Assembly: GCF_900156435.1 (NCBI RefSeq)
Contig: NZ_FTPQ01000001.1
Coordinates: forward strand, 1,116,001 to 1,180,000
Length of the DNA stretch: 64,000 bases
Direction: 5' to 3'
Source of the DNA: Microbacterium sp. RU1D
GTDB taxonomy: Bacteria; Actinomycetota; Actinomycetes; Actinomycetales; Microbacteriaceae
Positions 17,074 through 24,809 of this stretch are shown here, one piece after another. The translations under genes were made by a program, and so were the position numbers. The notes beneath the pieces are model-generated. The model did no database searches. It was not told the origin of the DNA and saw only the letters and a list, made by a program, of their open reading frames with translations. Within the stretch, counting starts at the first letter, position 1. Each line of letters starts with the position of its first letter.

Positions 17074-17349
17074 ATGAGCGAAGCGCCCGACCCGTGGACC
17101 GAATTCGCGCGAGAGCTCGGAGTGCGCCTCCTGCGCGCGCGGGCGGACAAAGCGCTGTCGCAGGAGCAGGTGGCGCATGCGGCCGGACTCGCCACCTTCA
17201 CGTATCGCAAGCTCGAGAAGGGCGAGTCGAACCCCGGAACGGCGGCGAACCCGCGGCTGCGCACGCTGGTTCTCCTCGCGGAGGTCCTGGAGATCCCTCT
17301 GCGCGATCTCGTCCCGACACCGCCGGAGGGTATCGCTCCGGGCCGCTGA
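17074..17349 (+). CDS. XRE-family helix-turn-helix regulator
   Basis: A 91-residue single-domain DNA-binding protein. The five-helix Cro/C1 fold spans about 8-75, with helix-turn-helix LSQEQVAHAAGLATFTYRKL followed by EKGESNPGTAANPRLRTLV. ATG 17074 is chosen with GGA upstream; a TTG at 17050 would add eight residues. It precedes a 115-residue protein of unknown role on the same strand and faces the tat genes. Repeats just upstream suggest autoregulation. Confidence 0.85.
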   Translation: MSEAPDPWTEFARELGVRLLRARADKALSQEQVAHAAGLATFTYRKLEKGESNPGTAANPRLRTLVLLAEVLEIPLRDLVPTPPEGIAPGR

Positions 17350-17440
17350 GGGCAGTGTCGGAGGTTCGCGATTCACTTGGTTCGTGCCCATCCACGTTGG
17401 GTCCGCGCAGTCGGGCGGACCGTCGAGAGAGGTGTGTGGC

Positions 17441-17788
17441 ATGAACCGAGAGAACGTCTTCGATTCCGACCCCCTGGGGTGCGGCTACGCCTGGTGTATG
17501 ACCGAGCATGGTCGGACTGTGCATCCGAGCGACGAAGACCACCGTAGCGCGGGCACCGGTGTCACGGTGAGAGTACGAGCAGGCTTCGACCACGGCTCGG
17601 GGCGCCTCGAAGAGTGGGAGATCGGACTACTCCGCCGTTCGACCGACGCGGAGACGTGGCTCGTCGTCGAGACAGGGGACGGCGCCGCCGTCGCGCTCTC
17701 CCACGACGCCACGAAGGTCCTCCTCGAGGCCGTGAGTGCGGATCGCGACCTGATGGCGTTCCTGCGGGGGAGCGGCTCAGCCCGGTGA
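17441..17788 (+). CDS. conserved hypothetical protein with CxxxWC motif
   Basis: A 115-residue acidic soluble protein. The N-terminal CGYAWCMTEHGRTVHPSDEDH (about 12-32) resembles the small Cys/His motifs of actinobacterial DUF6907-type proteins. A two-layer region with EEWEIGLLRRS and a helical C-terminus (ATKVLLEAVSADRDLMAFL) follow. GAGAGAGGTGTG precedes the ATG. It lies 92 bp behind the XRE gene, and its 3' end overlaps that of the convergent tatC gene by 12 nt. Function unknown; a zinc site is only a guess. Confidence 0.6.
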   Translation: MNRENVFDSDPLGCGYAWCMTEHGRTVHPSDEDHRSAGTGVTVRVRAGFDHGSGRLEEWEIGLLRRSTDAETWLVVETGDGAAVALSHDATKVLLEAVSADRDLMAFLRGSGSAR

Positions 17789-18508
17789 CGGCGTCCGGCG
17801 AGCGATTCGTCGGTCGTGCGCCCACGTCCAGGCCGCCGCGCCCAGGTAGAGCAGGCAGAGGGGCAGGCTGATGAAGAGCATGCTCATGACGTCGGAGGCC
17901 GGCGTCACGACCGCCGAGAAGATCACGATCGTCACCAGCGCGATCCGCCACCCTCGGATGATCGAGCGGGCACTCACTACTCCGGCGGCGTTGAGAGCCA
18001 CCAGCGCCAGGGGGGAGACGAAAGCGACACCGATCCCCACGAGCAGTTTCAGGAGGAAATCGAAGTACTGACTCGCGGTCAACATCGTGGTCGAGGCCGC
18101 CGGCGCGAAGCCCGCGAGCAGACTGACCACCTGGGGGACGATGATCCATGCGAAAGCCACGCCGCTGAGGAACAGCGGAACGGCCGTGCAGACGAAGCCG
18201 ATCCCGATGCGGCGTTCCCTCGACGTGAGGCCGGGCACCAAGAAGGCCCAGACCTGCCAGATCCATACCGGCGCAGCGATGACGATCCCCAACGTCAGCG
18301 CGATCTTGAACCTGAGATCGAATGCTTCGCCCAGCCGCGTGAAGTTCAGAGTGGCTGCGGAGGGGCCGCTGAGGTCCAGGAGAGGCGCTGCAGCGGCGGT
18401 GATCACGGAATCCGACAGCAGGAACCCGGCCACCCCGCCCACCAGGACGGCGACGGCGGCGATGACAAGCCGGCGCCGGAGCTCCGACAGATGGGAGGGG
18501 AGGGACAT
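17777..18508 (-). CDS. tatC: Sec-independent protein translocase TatC
   Basis: A 243-residue polytopic membrane protein, the signal-peptide receptor of the twin-arginine translocase. Six helices are predictable. Family landmarks include MSLPSHLSELRRRL at the N-terminus, the FTRLGEAFDLRFKIAL loop, PVWIWQVWAFLVPGLTSRERR, and SAVVTPASDVMSMLFISLP near the C-terminus. ATG 18508 gives the standard N-terminus and has a GGGAGGGGAGGGG ribosome site. An in-frame ATG at 18574 overlaps the tatA stop (ATGA), so coupled initiation there is also possible. The 18508 start codon sits in the loop of a strong hairpin. Confidence 0.92.
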   Translation of the reverse strand: MSLPSHLSELRRRLVIAAVAVLVGGVAGFLLSDSVITAAAAPLLDLSGPSAATLNFTRLGEAFDLRFKIALTLGIVIAAPVWIWQVWAFLVPGLTSRERRIGIGFVCTAVPLFLSGVAFAWIIVPQVVSLLAGFAPAASTTMLTASQYFDFLLKLLVGIGVAFVSPLALVALNAAGVVSARSIIRGWRIALVTIVIFSAVVTPASDVMSMLFISLPLCLLYLGAAAWTWAHDRRIARRTPSPG

Positions 18509-18527
18509 CGCCCCTCCCCTCCCATCT
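18489..18527 (-). promoter_or_regulatory. translation-control hairpin over the tatC start
   Basis: Perfect 16-bp arms AGATGGGAGGGGAGGG (18489-18504) and its complement (18512-18527) enclose a 7-nt loop that contains the tatC ATG. In the mRNA the purine-rich ribosome site pairs with codons 2-7, so free initiation at 18508 should be blocked unless ribosomes arriving from tatA open the stem. Confidence 0.6.
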
Positions 18528-18570
18528 GCGGGGGCCCGCTCGGGCCTGAAGCGTCGCCGAACCGGGCGGG

Positions 18571-18816
18571 TCACGCCGAGGCTGAGGGGCCCGGGCGCCC
18601 GCTCTCGGTACGGTCCGAGATCGGACTCGGGGCAGCGGAAGACGCGGCGTCACCGCCGGCTGCCGCGGCGTCCGTGCTCTCGGAGCGGAGGATGCGGACG
18701 GATTCGCCCACGCTCTTCGCCAGCCCCGGGAGCTTCGACGCCCCGAACAGGAGGAGGACGACGGCGAGGATCAGCAGAAGATGCCACCCCGAGAACGCGT
18801 TGCCGAAGATGCCCAT
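18571..18816 (-). CDS. tatA: twin-arginine translocase subunit TatA/E
   Basis: An 81-residue pore-forming component of the Tat export system. It has the short N-terminal membrane helix (about 9-25) in the form GWHLLLILAVVLLLFG, the hinge ASKLPGL, the amphipathic helix AKSVGESVRILRSE and a disordered acidic Ala/Ser tail. AAAGGTCA precedes ATG 18816. It is the first gene of the tatA-tatC unit, overlapping tatC's possible upstream start. Length and motif order are typical of actinobacterial TatA. Confidence 0.92.
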   Translation of the reverse strand: MGIFGNAFSGWHLLLILAVVLLLFGASKLPGLAKSVGESVRILRSESTDAAAAGGDAASSAAPSPISDRTESGRPGPSASA

Positions 18817-19057
18817 GAGATGACCTTTCGAATGAGGACCGTTCTTCTCATGCTCGGGGTGACCGTGGCGCCCCACCGCGACGAGTGCCGACAATCGCCC
18901 CGTCTTTGTCGAGACTTCACCAGCCGCGCCCGAGGCTCGCTTGATCGGCCATCTGCGCCGCGAATCCGTGCCGCAGGGTTTTACTGGGGATTCGGCCCGC
19001 GCGATCCCGCGCGCTGTTGGAGGGGCCCGGTGCGAGGAGATGACGTGGCAGTGAGGC

Positions 19058-19720
19058 GTGACCGTGAGCGGTGACCGCATCGTGATCGTGTGTACGGCGA
19101 ACGTGGTCAGATCGCCGTTCGTCGCCGCGTTGCTGTCGTCGCGTCTGCCGGCGAGTCACGCGGAGAAGCTGCGTATCGAGAGTGCGGGAACGGCGGCGCG
19201 GCCGGCGACTCCCGCTGAGGAAAGGGTGGTCTCCCTCGGTCGCACCTACGGGCTCGACCTCGATGCGCACCGATCGCGGCGGCTCGACGACGGTGTCCTG
19301 CGCGCCGGCGACACCGTGCTCTGCGCCGAACGGGCGCACCGGCGCGCGGTGCTGGATCTGCGCCCGGACCTCATTTCCTCCGTCTTCACCATTCGCGAGT
19401 TCTCCCGCCTGGCCGAGGCGGCCCACGGCCGCCCGACGAGCTGGGCGGATCTCGTGAGGGTCGCCTCGCAGACCCGGCTCGCAGCGCCCGCGACGACGGA
19501 CGATGACGACCTGTTCGATCCGATCGGCGGACCCGACGCGGCATGGCTCGCCTTCGAACGCCAGTCCACCCAGGCGGTATCGGCGATCCTGGGGGCGCTC
19601 GCCGCTCTTCCCCCTCCGCCGCCGGTGGTGCGACCCGCCACGTCGCCCGCGAGTCGGCGCGAGTATCGCCGCGCGCGGGAAGCCGCGCTGCCGGACCGCC
19701 GTTCGACGCGGAGGAGCTGA
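19058..19720 (+). CDS. low-molecular-weight protein tyrosine phosphatase
   Basis: A 220-residue phosphatase of the LMW-PTP (Wzb/Etp-like) family, expected to dephosphorylate the tyrosine tail of a BY-kinase. The P-loop is VCTANVVRSP with nucleophile Cys12 and Arg18. The DP loop is DDDDLFDPIGGP near 150-160. The last 35 residues are a basic Arg-rich extension beyond the usual length. The second P-loop residues (AN-V-V in place of GN-I-C) differ from the best known enzymes, but the Cys and Arg are intact. GTG 19058 or 19064 may be the start. It is divergent from tatA and followed at once by tatB. Confidence 0.85.
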   Translation: MTVSGDRIVIVCTANVVRSPFVAALLSSRLPASHAEKLRIESAGTAARPATPAEERVVSLGRTYGLDLDAHRSRRLDDGVLRAGDTVLCAERAHRRAVLDLRPDLISSVFTIREFSRLAEAAHGRPTSWADLVRVASQTRLAAPATTDDDDLFDPIGGPDAAWLAFERQSTQAVSAILGALAALPPPPPVVRPATSPASRREYRRAREAALPDRRSTRRS

Positions 19721-19721
19721 C

Positions 19722-20282
19722 GTGTTCGATTTCGGGATCGACAAGATCATCGTGGTCGCCGTGCTGGTCGGTCTGATCATGGGGCCGGAGCGGCTGCGCG
19801 AGCTCCGCCGTGCTCTTCCGCGCCACGTCGGGCGCATCCATGCGCTCTACCTGCAAGGTCGCGCGCAAGTGGTCGACGAATTGAACGAGCTCGCCCCGGA
19901 TTGGCGCGAGTACGACCCCCGTCAATTGCATCCGCGTCGGATCCTCCAGGACCTCAACGCGGCGGCCACTGCGTCGTCGACGACATCGGCGGGCCAGATG
20001 AGATCGGGCGGTGAACCGGGTGAAGCGGGAGATCTGCCTGGCGCGGCGGAGGAGAGCCCCGACGCCCTGCCAGCGCCGGCGGACGAGCGGATGCGGGAGG
20101 GCGCGGGAGGGGGTTGGGCGCACCGGGAGACCGCCGACGCGGCCGATCCGGAGGCGGCGATCGGCGCCTCGCCTCAAGCGGCGGGCGAGCCCGGCGTCGG
20201 ATCGTCGTCGAACGTGGTGGATGCCGCCTCATCCAACGGCGCGAGCGGGCCCCGCGGCGGTCCGGCCCCGGACGGGCCCTGA
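19722..20282 (+). CDS. tatB: twin-arginine translocase subunit TatB
   Basis: A 186-residue Tat component that acts with TatC in the receptor complex. It has an N-terminal membrane helix FGIDKIIVVAVLVGLIMGPERL (conserved Pro after the helix), the amphipathic helix with RRALPRHVGRIH, and the actinobacterial TatB signature DWREYDPRQLHPRRIL near 63-78. A long disordered Gly/Ala/Glu-rich tail fills the remainder. The GTG at 19722 follows GGAGGAG inside the end of the phosphatase gene, with one nucleotide between stop and start, so the two are co-translated. TatB is thus separated from tatA-tatC and runs on the opposite strand. Confidence 0.88.
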   Translation: MFDFGIDKIIVVAVLVGLIMGPERLRELRRALPRHVGRIHALYLQGRAQVVDELNELAPDWREYDPRQLHPRRILQDLNAAATASSTTSAGQMRSGGEPGEAGDLPGAAEESPDALPAPADERMREGAGGGWAHRETADAADPEAAIGASPQAAGEPGVGSSSNVVDAASSNGASGPRGGPAPDGP

Positions 20283-20342
20283 CGCCGGGACGGTGGCGCG
20301 GCGGAGGGCGAGCCTCCTACGGCCGGAGCGGGGGCGCGGGGC

Positions 20343-20507
20343 TCATGCGCGTACGGGGTCAGGAAGGGGCCGGCGAGCAGACCGCTCGGCCAGGCCTTCC
20401 TCGGAATCGGCCCGTGCGATAACCCGGCCGAGCCCGATGCCGGTGGCGACGGCGGCGATCACCCAAATGGACGCGGCGATGATGACGACGACGGCGAGAG
20501 CGATCAT
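20343..20507 (-). CDS. 54-residue single-helix membrane protein
   Basis: A small protein beginning MIALAVVVIIAASIWVIAAV, so almost half is one membrane helix (about 2-26), followed by a charged tail ERSARRPLPDPVRA. AAGGAGAA lies 6 nt before ATG 20507, which supports this start over an ATG nine codons upstream. The family is unknown. It lies between tatB and the AarF-type kinase gene. Confidence 0.6.
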   Translation of the reverse strand: MIALAVVVIIAASIWVIAAVATGIGLGRVIARADSEEGLAERSARRPLPDPVRA

Positions 20508-20599
20508 GGGACTTCTCCTTTGGAGTCCGTCCACCGTTCGGTGGTGCGCTCACGGTACTGCGGGGAAGCGATCGGCGACACGCACGACGCGCCGTGTCC

Positions 20600-22606
20600 T
20601 CAGCGAGGACGGGAGAAGGTCCTGCGCACGATGCGGAGCAGCCCGAGGAAGCCGAACAGGCCGATGACGGCCCCCAGGACGGCGAATAAGGTCACAGACC
20701 CGCCGAGCACCGGCCCCCCGCCCGCGATGACGAGCACGACGGCGATGACGACGGCGGCGATCGAGACGAGGGTGGATGCCACCTCGGCCGTCACCCGCCC
20801 GAGGATCCCGCTGACGTCGTTCCCGTCGTCGCTGCGGAGAGTGACGCCGATCGATCCCTTCTCCACGCCGGAGATCAGGGCGTCGAGGCGCTGCGGCATT
20901 CGTTCAAGACGTGCGAACGAGATGACGGCCTGCGCCTGCAAGTCCGTCGCCACGCGCTTCATCGACAGCGTGCGGCGGAGCAGCATCGGCATCAGGGGCA
21001 GAGCACGACCGACCATGTCGAAGTCGTCGACGAGGACGCGGAGGCAGCCCTCGAGCGTGGCAAAGCTGCGGAAAGCCGAGGCGAGCTCACCCGGTAGCGC
21101 GATGCGATGCTGACGGATGACGTCGACCATCCGGGTGAAGATCGACCCCTGGCCGTCGGTGCGCAGGTGTTCGGTCGTGAGGACGATCCCCACGTCGTGG
21201 CGGAATGCGTCCATGTCGAGATCGTCGGGAGGGTCGACGATGAGCAGCAGTGCGTCGGTTGCGGCGACATCGTTCTCGCTGAGGGCGGCAAGCAGCAGCG
21301 CGGTCATGTGCTGCCGACGGCTGCGTTCGATGATGCCGACGGCGCCGAAGTCGATCAATCCGAGAGTGCCGTCTTCTTTGAGGATCACGTTGCCGGGGTG
21401 GAGGTCGGCGTGGAAGACCCCGTAGACGAGGATCTGCTCGATGACCGTCGACATCAGCGTCTGGGCCAGTCGGTCCCGGTCCTCGGGGGAGAAAGTGGCG
21501 AGGCGGTCGGCGCTGTCGCTCAGCGCCGCGCCGTCGATCAGGTCCATCGTCAGCACGCGTTGCCCCGAGGCGGCCGGGAAGACCCGGGGGACGGTCACGA
21601 CGCCGCGGCGATCGGGCTCGGCACGATCGATGAGATCGAGCGTGGAGTGGATCATGCGCGTGTTGCGGGCCTCGATCCGGTAGTCGAGTTCCTCCACGAG
21701 CGTGCTCGTGAAGCCCCGGGCGACCGACTCGATCCTCAGGTCGCGGCCCACCCGGGTGCGCATCTCGGCCCGGTGGGCGAGGCGGTCGATGATGTCGGCA
21801 TCCGCTTCGACCTGCGCGCGGGCGGCCGGCCGCTGCACCTTCACCACGACGGGTGTCCCGTCGCGCAGGACGGCGCGGTGCACCTGCGCCACGGAGGCGG
21901 CGGCGAGGGGAACCGGGTCGACCTGCGCGTACACGTCGTCGATGGGGACGCCCAGATCGTCCTCGATCACGGCGCGAACGGTTTCCCAGGCTAGCGTGGT
22001 GGCGTTGGTCTGCAGGGAGGACAGGGCCGTGAGGTAGGGCTCGGGAATGAGATCGCGTCGGGTGGAGAGGACCTGGCCCAGCTTGACGAAGCTCACTCCG
22101 GCGTCGTTGATGGTCGCGACGATGGCGTTCGCGCGCTCCTCCGTCGTGCTCAGCTGCTCCTCGACCCGCGATCGGCCACCATGGAACAGCCAGCCGACGC
22201 CGTGTCGTGAAGCGATCGCCAGGATCTCGAAATAGCGGCGGGTGCGCTTGCGCTGGCGGAGGGCGGCGCGGACGAGATCGATGGGGTTCGGGAGCGGGCG
22301 CGTGGGGAAGATGGCCTCGCTCGCGACCAGCGCCGCCACGCCGAGCGCGAAGACCCACGCCAACGAGAGAGCGATGAGCCCGATCCACAGCCATACGTCA
22401 CTCGCGGGGACGGGTGCGGCGGTGTCGCCGAGGCCCGTCTGGCGAAGCGTCCACTGTGCGGACGGGACGCCCAGAAAGAACACGAGCAGACCGACGACGA
22501 TGCTGCGCGGCCACCCGACGGCGGTGCCGAGGATCCGCCGGGACACGAACCCGACCAGCACCGCCGAGACGACGGCGGAGATCGAGATCAGGATGGTGGC
22601 TCCCAC
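20600..22606 (-). CDS. ABC1/AarF/UbiB-family atypical protein kinase-like protein
   Basis: A 668-residue membrane-associated member of the ABC1 (UbiB/ADCK) family, ATP-binding proteins linked to prenyl-lipid and quinone metabolism. Three N-terminal hydrophobic segments (about 5-20, 36-50, 72-97) precede the core. The family KxGQ motif is at VKLGQVLSTR (174-183), with Lys in PVVVKVQRP and catalytic-like FHADLHPGNVIL followed by LGLIDFG. Two membrane helices occupy the last 60 residues. GTG 22606 has TACGCT 6 nt upstream. The exact client lipid is unknown. Confidence 0.85.
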   Translation of the reverse strand: MGATILISISAVVSAVLVGFVSRRILGTAVGWPRSIVVGLLVFFLGVPSAQWTLRQTGLGDTAAPVPASDVWLWIGLIALSLAWVFALGVAALVASEAIFPTRPLPNPIDLVRAALRQRKRTRRYFEILAIASRHGVGWLFHGGRSRVEEQLSTTEERANAIVATINDAGVSFVKLGQVLSTRRDLIPEPYLTALSSLQTNATTLAWETVRAVIEDDLGVPIDDVYAQVDPVPLAAASVAQVHRAVLRDGTPVVVKVQRPAARAQVEADADIIDRLAHRAEMRTRVGRDLRIESVARGFTSTLVEELDYRIEARNTRMIHSTLDLIDRAEPDRRGVVTVPRVFPAASGQRVLTMDLIDGAALSDSADRLATFSPEDRDRLAQTLMSTVIEQILVYGVFHADLHPGNVILKEDGTLGLIDFGAVGIIERSRRQHMTALLLAALSENDVAATDALLLIVDPPDDLDMDAFRHDVGIVLTTEHLRTDGQGSIFTRMVDVIRQHRIALPGELASAFRSFATLEGCLRVLVDDFDMVGRALPLMPMLLRRTLSMKRVATDLQAQAVISFARLERMPQRLDALISGVEKGSIGVTLRSDDGNDVSGILGRVTAEVASTLVSIAAVVIAVVLVIAGGGPVLGGSVTLFAVLGAVIGLFGFLGLLRIVRRTFSRPR

Positions 22607-22612
22607 GGGGTC

Positions 22613-22618
22613 AGCGTA
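22613..22618 (-). promoter_or_regulatory. -10 element (TACGCT), leaderless start
   Basis: TACGCT on the minus strand lies 6 nt before the GTG of the AarF-family gene, consistent with a leaderless mRNA. Confidence 0.5.
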
Positions 22619-22627
22619 GCCGCCCGG

Positions 22628-22798
22628 TCAGCCGATCAGCGGAAGAGCGCACTTCTGGCAGCGCCACCACGCCCGCCGGTCGGAGGCATGCGGTTGCATC
22701 GTGGCCGCGCAGGCGGGGCACTTCGGGGCGAAACCGAACAGGAGGTCGTCGTCGAAGGGACCCGCGTCGGGCGACTCGTCCGAGAGGAATGGGATCAT
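22628..22798 (-). CDS. 56-residue zinc-ribbon protein
   Basis: A small protein with two CxxC knuckles, CPAC at about 28-31 and CQKC at about 48-51, separated by a basic aromatic segment (RRAWWR). It is a minimal zinc ribbon. The N-terminal half is acidic (SDESPDAGPFDDDLLFG). AGGAG precedes ATG 22798. It may bind nucleic acid or a protein partner; no specific function is evident. Confidence 0.65.
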   Translation of the reverse strand: MIPFLSDESPDAGPFDDDLLFGFAPKCPACAATMQPHASDRRAWWRCQKCALPLIG

Positions 22799-22869
22799 GG
22801 CTGCTCCTTGCGGGCAGCATTCTTGCATGCGCATGCCGGGTTGTGGGGGCGTCATCCACAGGTGCCGCG

Positions 22870-23265
22870 TCAACTGGCACCGCCGAATCGCTGCAAAAGA
22901 TGCTCGATGACGCTTCCGAGGTCGCCCACCCGGTCGGCCGAGCCCGCGACGACGGCGATCAGGGGGAACGCGGTGGCCACGATCGCGACAACGACGGCCG
23001 TCGCCGCGAGGGTCCACGCGACGACGGCACGGCGGCGGGTCGCCGACGCCGCGAGCAGGGCGACGATCACCAAGAGACCGAGGAGCGTGACCGCCGAGAC
23101 GCTCACGGCCGGGAACGGCACCAGACCCGCGGTGGTCGCCGTCGCGCCCGCGAGAGGGAGGAAGCCCAGGAGCACGATGAGCGCGATCACGCCTCCGCCG
23201 GTCAGTGCGGCGGCTGCGCTGCGTCGAGAGCGGATGTGAAGCCCGCTCGAAGAGGCGGACGACAT
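22870..23265 (-). CDS. small three-helix membrane protein
   Basis: A 131-residue hydrophobic protein with helices at about 20-46, 53-72 and 82-106, a basic N-terminus (LHIRSRRS) and a short amphipathic C-terminus (SVIEHLLQRFG). AGAAGGGATCC lies before the ATG at 23265. It sits in a run of four very small genes on this strand. Family not recognised. Confidence 0.6.
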   Translation of the reverse strand: MSSASSSGLHIRSRRSAAAALTGGGVIALIVLLGFLPLAGATATTAGLVPFPAVSVSAVTLLGLLVIVALLAASATRRRAVVAWTLAATAVVVAIVATAFPLIAVVAGSADRVGDLGSVIEHLLQRFGGAS

Positions 23266-23304
23266 CTCGGATCCCTTCTCAGCTCGGACGGTGTCCCGCG
23301 CGAT

Positions 23305-23529
23305 TCAGGAGCGCAGGCCGTGCAGCGTCCTGCGGGCACGCTTGCGCGCGGCGCGGGCGGCCTTCTTCGCCGCCTTGTGCCGACGGCGGCGGGCACGGGG
23401 GTTGTCCCACAGCCGGACGATCTGGTGCCCGACGGATTCGCGCTTCTTCACCTGCACGCGCGGGGTGCGGGCCCCCACGGCGTAAGCGATGAGCGCGACG
23501 GCGCCGATCAGGATGATCTTGTTGCGCAT
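23305..23529 (-). CDS. small basic membrane-anchored protein
   Basis: A 74-residue protein with an N-terminal membrane helix (MRNKIILIGAVALIAYAVG) and a very basic tail rich in Arg/Lys/Ala (RRRRHKAAKKAARAARKRAR). The tail could lie along acidic lipids or nucleic acid. AAGGAGGA placed before ATG 23529 fixes the start. The family is widespread in Microbacterium-like genomes by my recollection, but I know of no function. Confidence 0.65.
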   Translation of the reverse strand: MRNKIILIGAVALIAYAVGARTPRVQVKKRESVGHQIVRLWDNPRARRRRHKAAKKAARAARKRARRTLHGLRS

Positions 23530-23651
23530 GGCATCCTCCTTCTGCACGGGTCCGGCGCCGGTTCGCGCCGGACCGTCATCATGCAGACGCGTGGGGAGGG
23601 TGATTCGTCACGCCGACGGCGGCAGAATCCCCGGCTCGCGCTCGTGCGGCG

Positions 23652-24668
23652 TCACTCCTGCCCTTCTCCGTGGGTCTGCCGGATGCGGCGGCCTTCGGCG
23701 ATGTCCTTCTCCTTCTTCTCCCGGGCCTTCTCGATCTTGGCCGTGCCCCGCGGGGGCAGCTGCACGCGACGCTCCGCGGGGATGCCGGCCTGCAGCTCCC
23801 GCCCGCGTTCGAGTTCGGCGTCCACCTCGGCACCGAAGAGGATGGCGATGTTGGCGATCCAGAGCCAGAGCAGGAACACGATCACTCCGGCGAGGGAGCC
23901 GTAGGTGCGGTCGTACGACGAGAAATTGGTGACGTAGAGACCGAAGCCCAGCGTCGCGACTCCGAGGACCACGATCGCGACGATCGCTCCCACGCTGATC
24001 CAGCGGAACTTCGGCTGCTTGACGTTCGGGGCGCCGTAGTAGAGCACGGCGAGGATGAGGACCACCACGGCCAAGAGAACGGGCCACTTCACGATGTTCC
24101 ACGTCGTCACCACGGCATCGCCGAGACCGAGGGCCGAGCCGATGGCGTCGGCGACGGGCCCCGACACCACCAGCAGCAGCACCGAGAACGCCACCAGGAC
24201 AACCGTGACGATCGTCAGCAGCAGCTGCGCGGGGAGGAGCTTCAGGAAAGGGCGGCCTTCGTCGATCTCGTAGATGCGGTTCATCCCGCGGCTGAATGCG
24301 CGGACGTACCCCGATGCCGACCAGATGGCCAGCACGAGCCCGGAGACCAGCGCGAAGCCGGCCGCCGGCGAGGATGCGAGGCCGCGGATGGGCTCGGCGA
24401 GAAGATCGGTGGTTCCTCCGGGGGCCACCCGGCCGAGGATGTCGAGGACCGTGTCGGCCGCGGCGTCGCTCTGGCCGACGACGCCGAGGAGGGAGAACAC
24501 CGCGATCAGACCGGGGAAGAGGGCGAGCACCCCGTAGTAGACGAGGCTCGCCGCGATGTCGGTGCACTGGTCGGCGCCGAACTCCCGGATGCTCTTGCGC
24601 AGCACGTACTTCCACGAGCGGGTGTGGAGGTCGGTGGGGGAGTCCGGTTCGGTGGCGGGGGAAGACAT
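23652..24668 (-). CDS. YihY/virulence factor BrkB family membrane protein
   Basis: A 338-residue inner-membrane protein of the YihY/BrkB family (once mislabelled ribonuclease BN). Six helices are predictable between about 45 and 290. Family segments include DIAASLVYYGVLALFPGLIAVFSLLG, AFSRGMNRIYE and YGSLAGVIVFLLWLWIANIAILFGAEVDAELE. The C-terminus is charged and hydrophilic (RGTAKIEKAREKKEKD). GAAAGG precedes ATG 24668. The transported or bound substrate is not established. Confidence 0.9.
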   Translation of the reverse strand: MSSPATEPDSPTDLHTRSWKYVLRKSIREFGADQCTDIAASLVYYGVLALFPGLIAVFSLLGVVGQSDAAADTVLDILGRVAPGGTTDLLAEPIRGLASSPAAGFALVSGLVLAIWSASGYVRAFSRGMNRIYEIDEGRPFLKLLPAQLLLTIVTVVLVAFSVLLLVVSGPVADAIGSALGLGDAVVTTWNIVKWPVLLAVVVLILAVLYYGAPNVKQPKFRWISVGAIVAIVVLGVATLGFGLYVTNFSSYDRTYGSLAGVIVFLLWLWIANIAILFGAEVDAELERGRELQAGIPAERRVQLPPRGTAKIEKAREKKEKDIAEGRRIRQTHGEGQE

Positions 24669-24759
24669 AGCGGGCCTTTCACTCGGGGGAGGTCACCCCG
24701 GTGTACGTCGTTCGAACGCGGTTCGTCGCGACCGTTGACGCCGCTCACCCCTTCATGCG

Positions 24760-24793
24760 ACGAACGCCCCGGCCGTGGGGCCGGGGCGTTCGT
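24760..24793 (-). terminator. terminator hairpin downstream of ugd
   Basis: Perfect 15-bp arms ACGAACGCCCCGGCC (24760-24774) and complement (24779-24793) with loop GTGG, 17 nt past the UDP-glucose dehydrogenase stop. There is no strong U-tract, as is common at this base composition. Confidence 0.7.
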
Positions 24794-24809
24794 GAGCGGG
24801 CGGGTGCGG

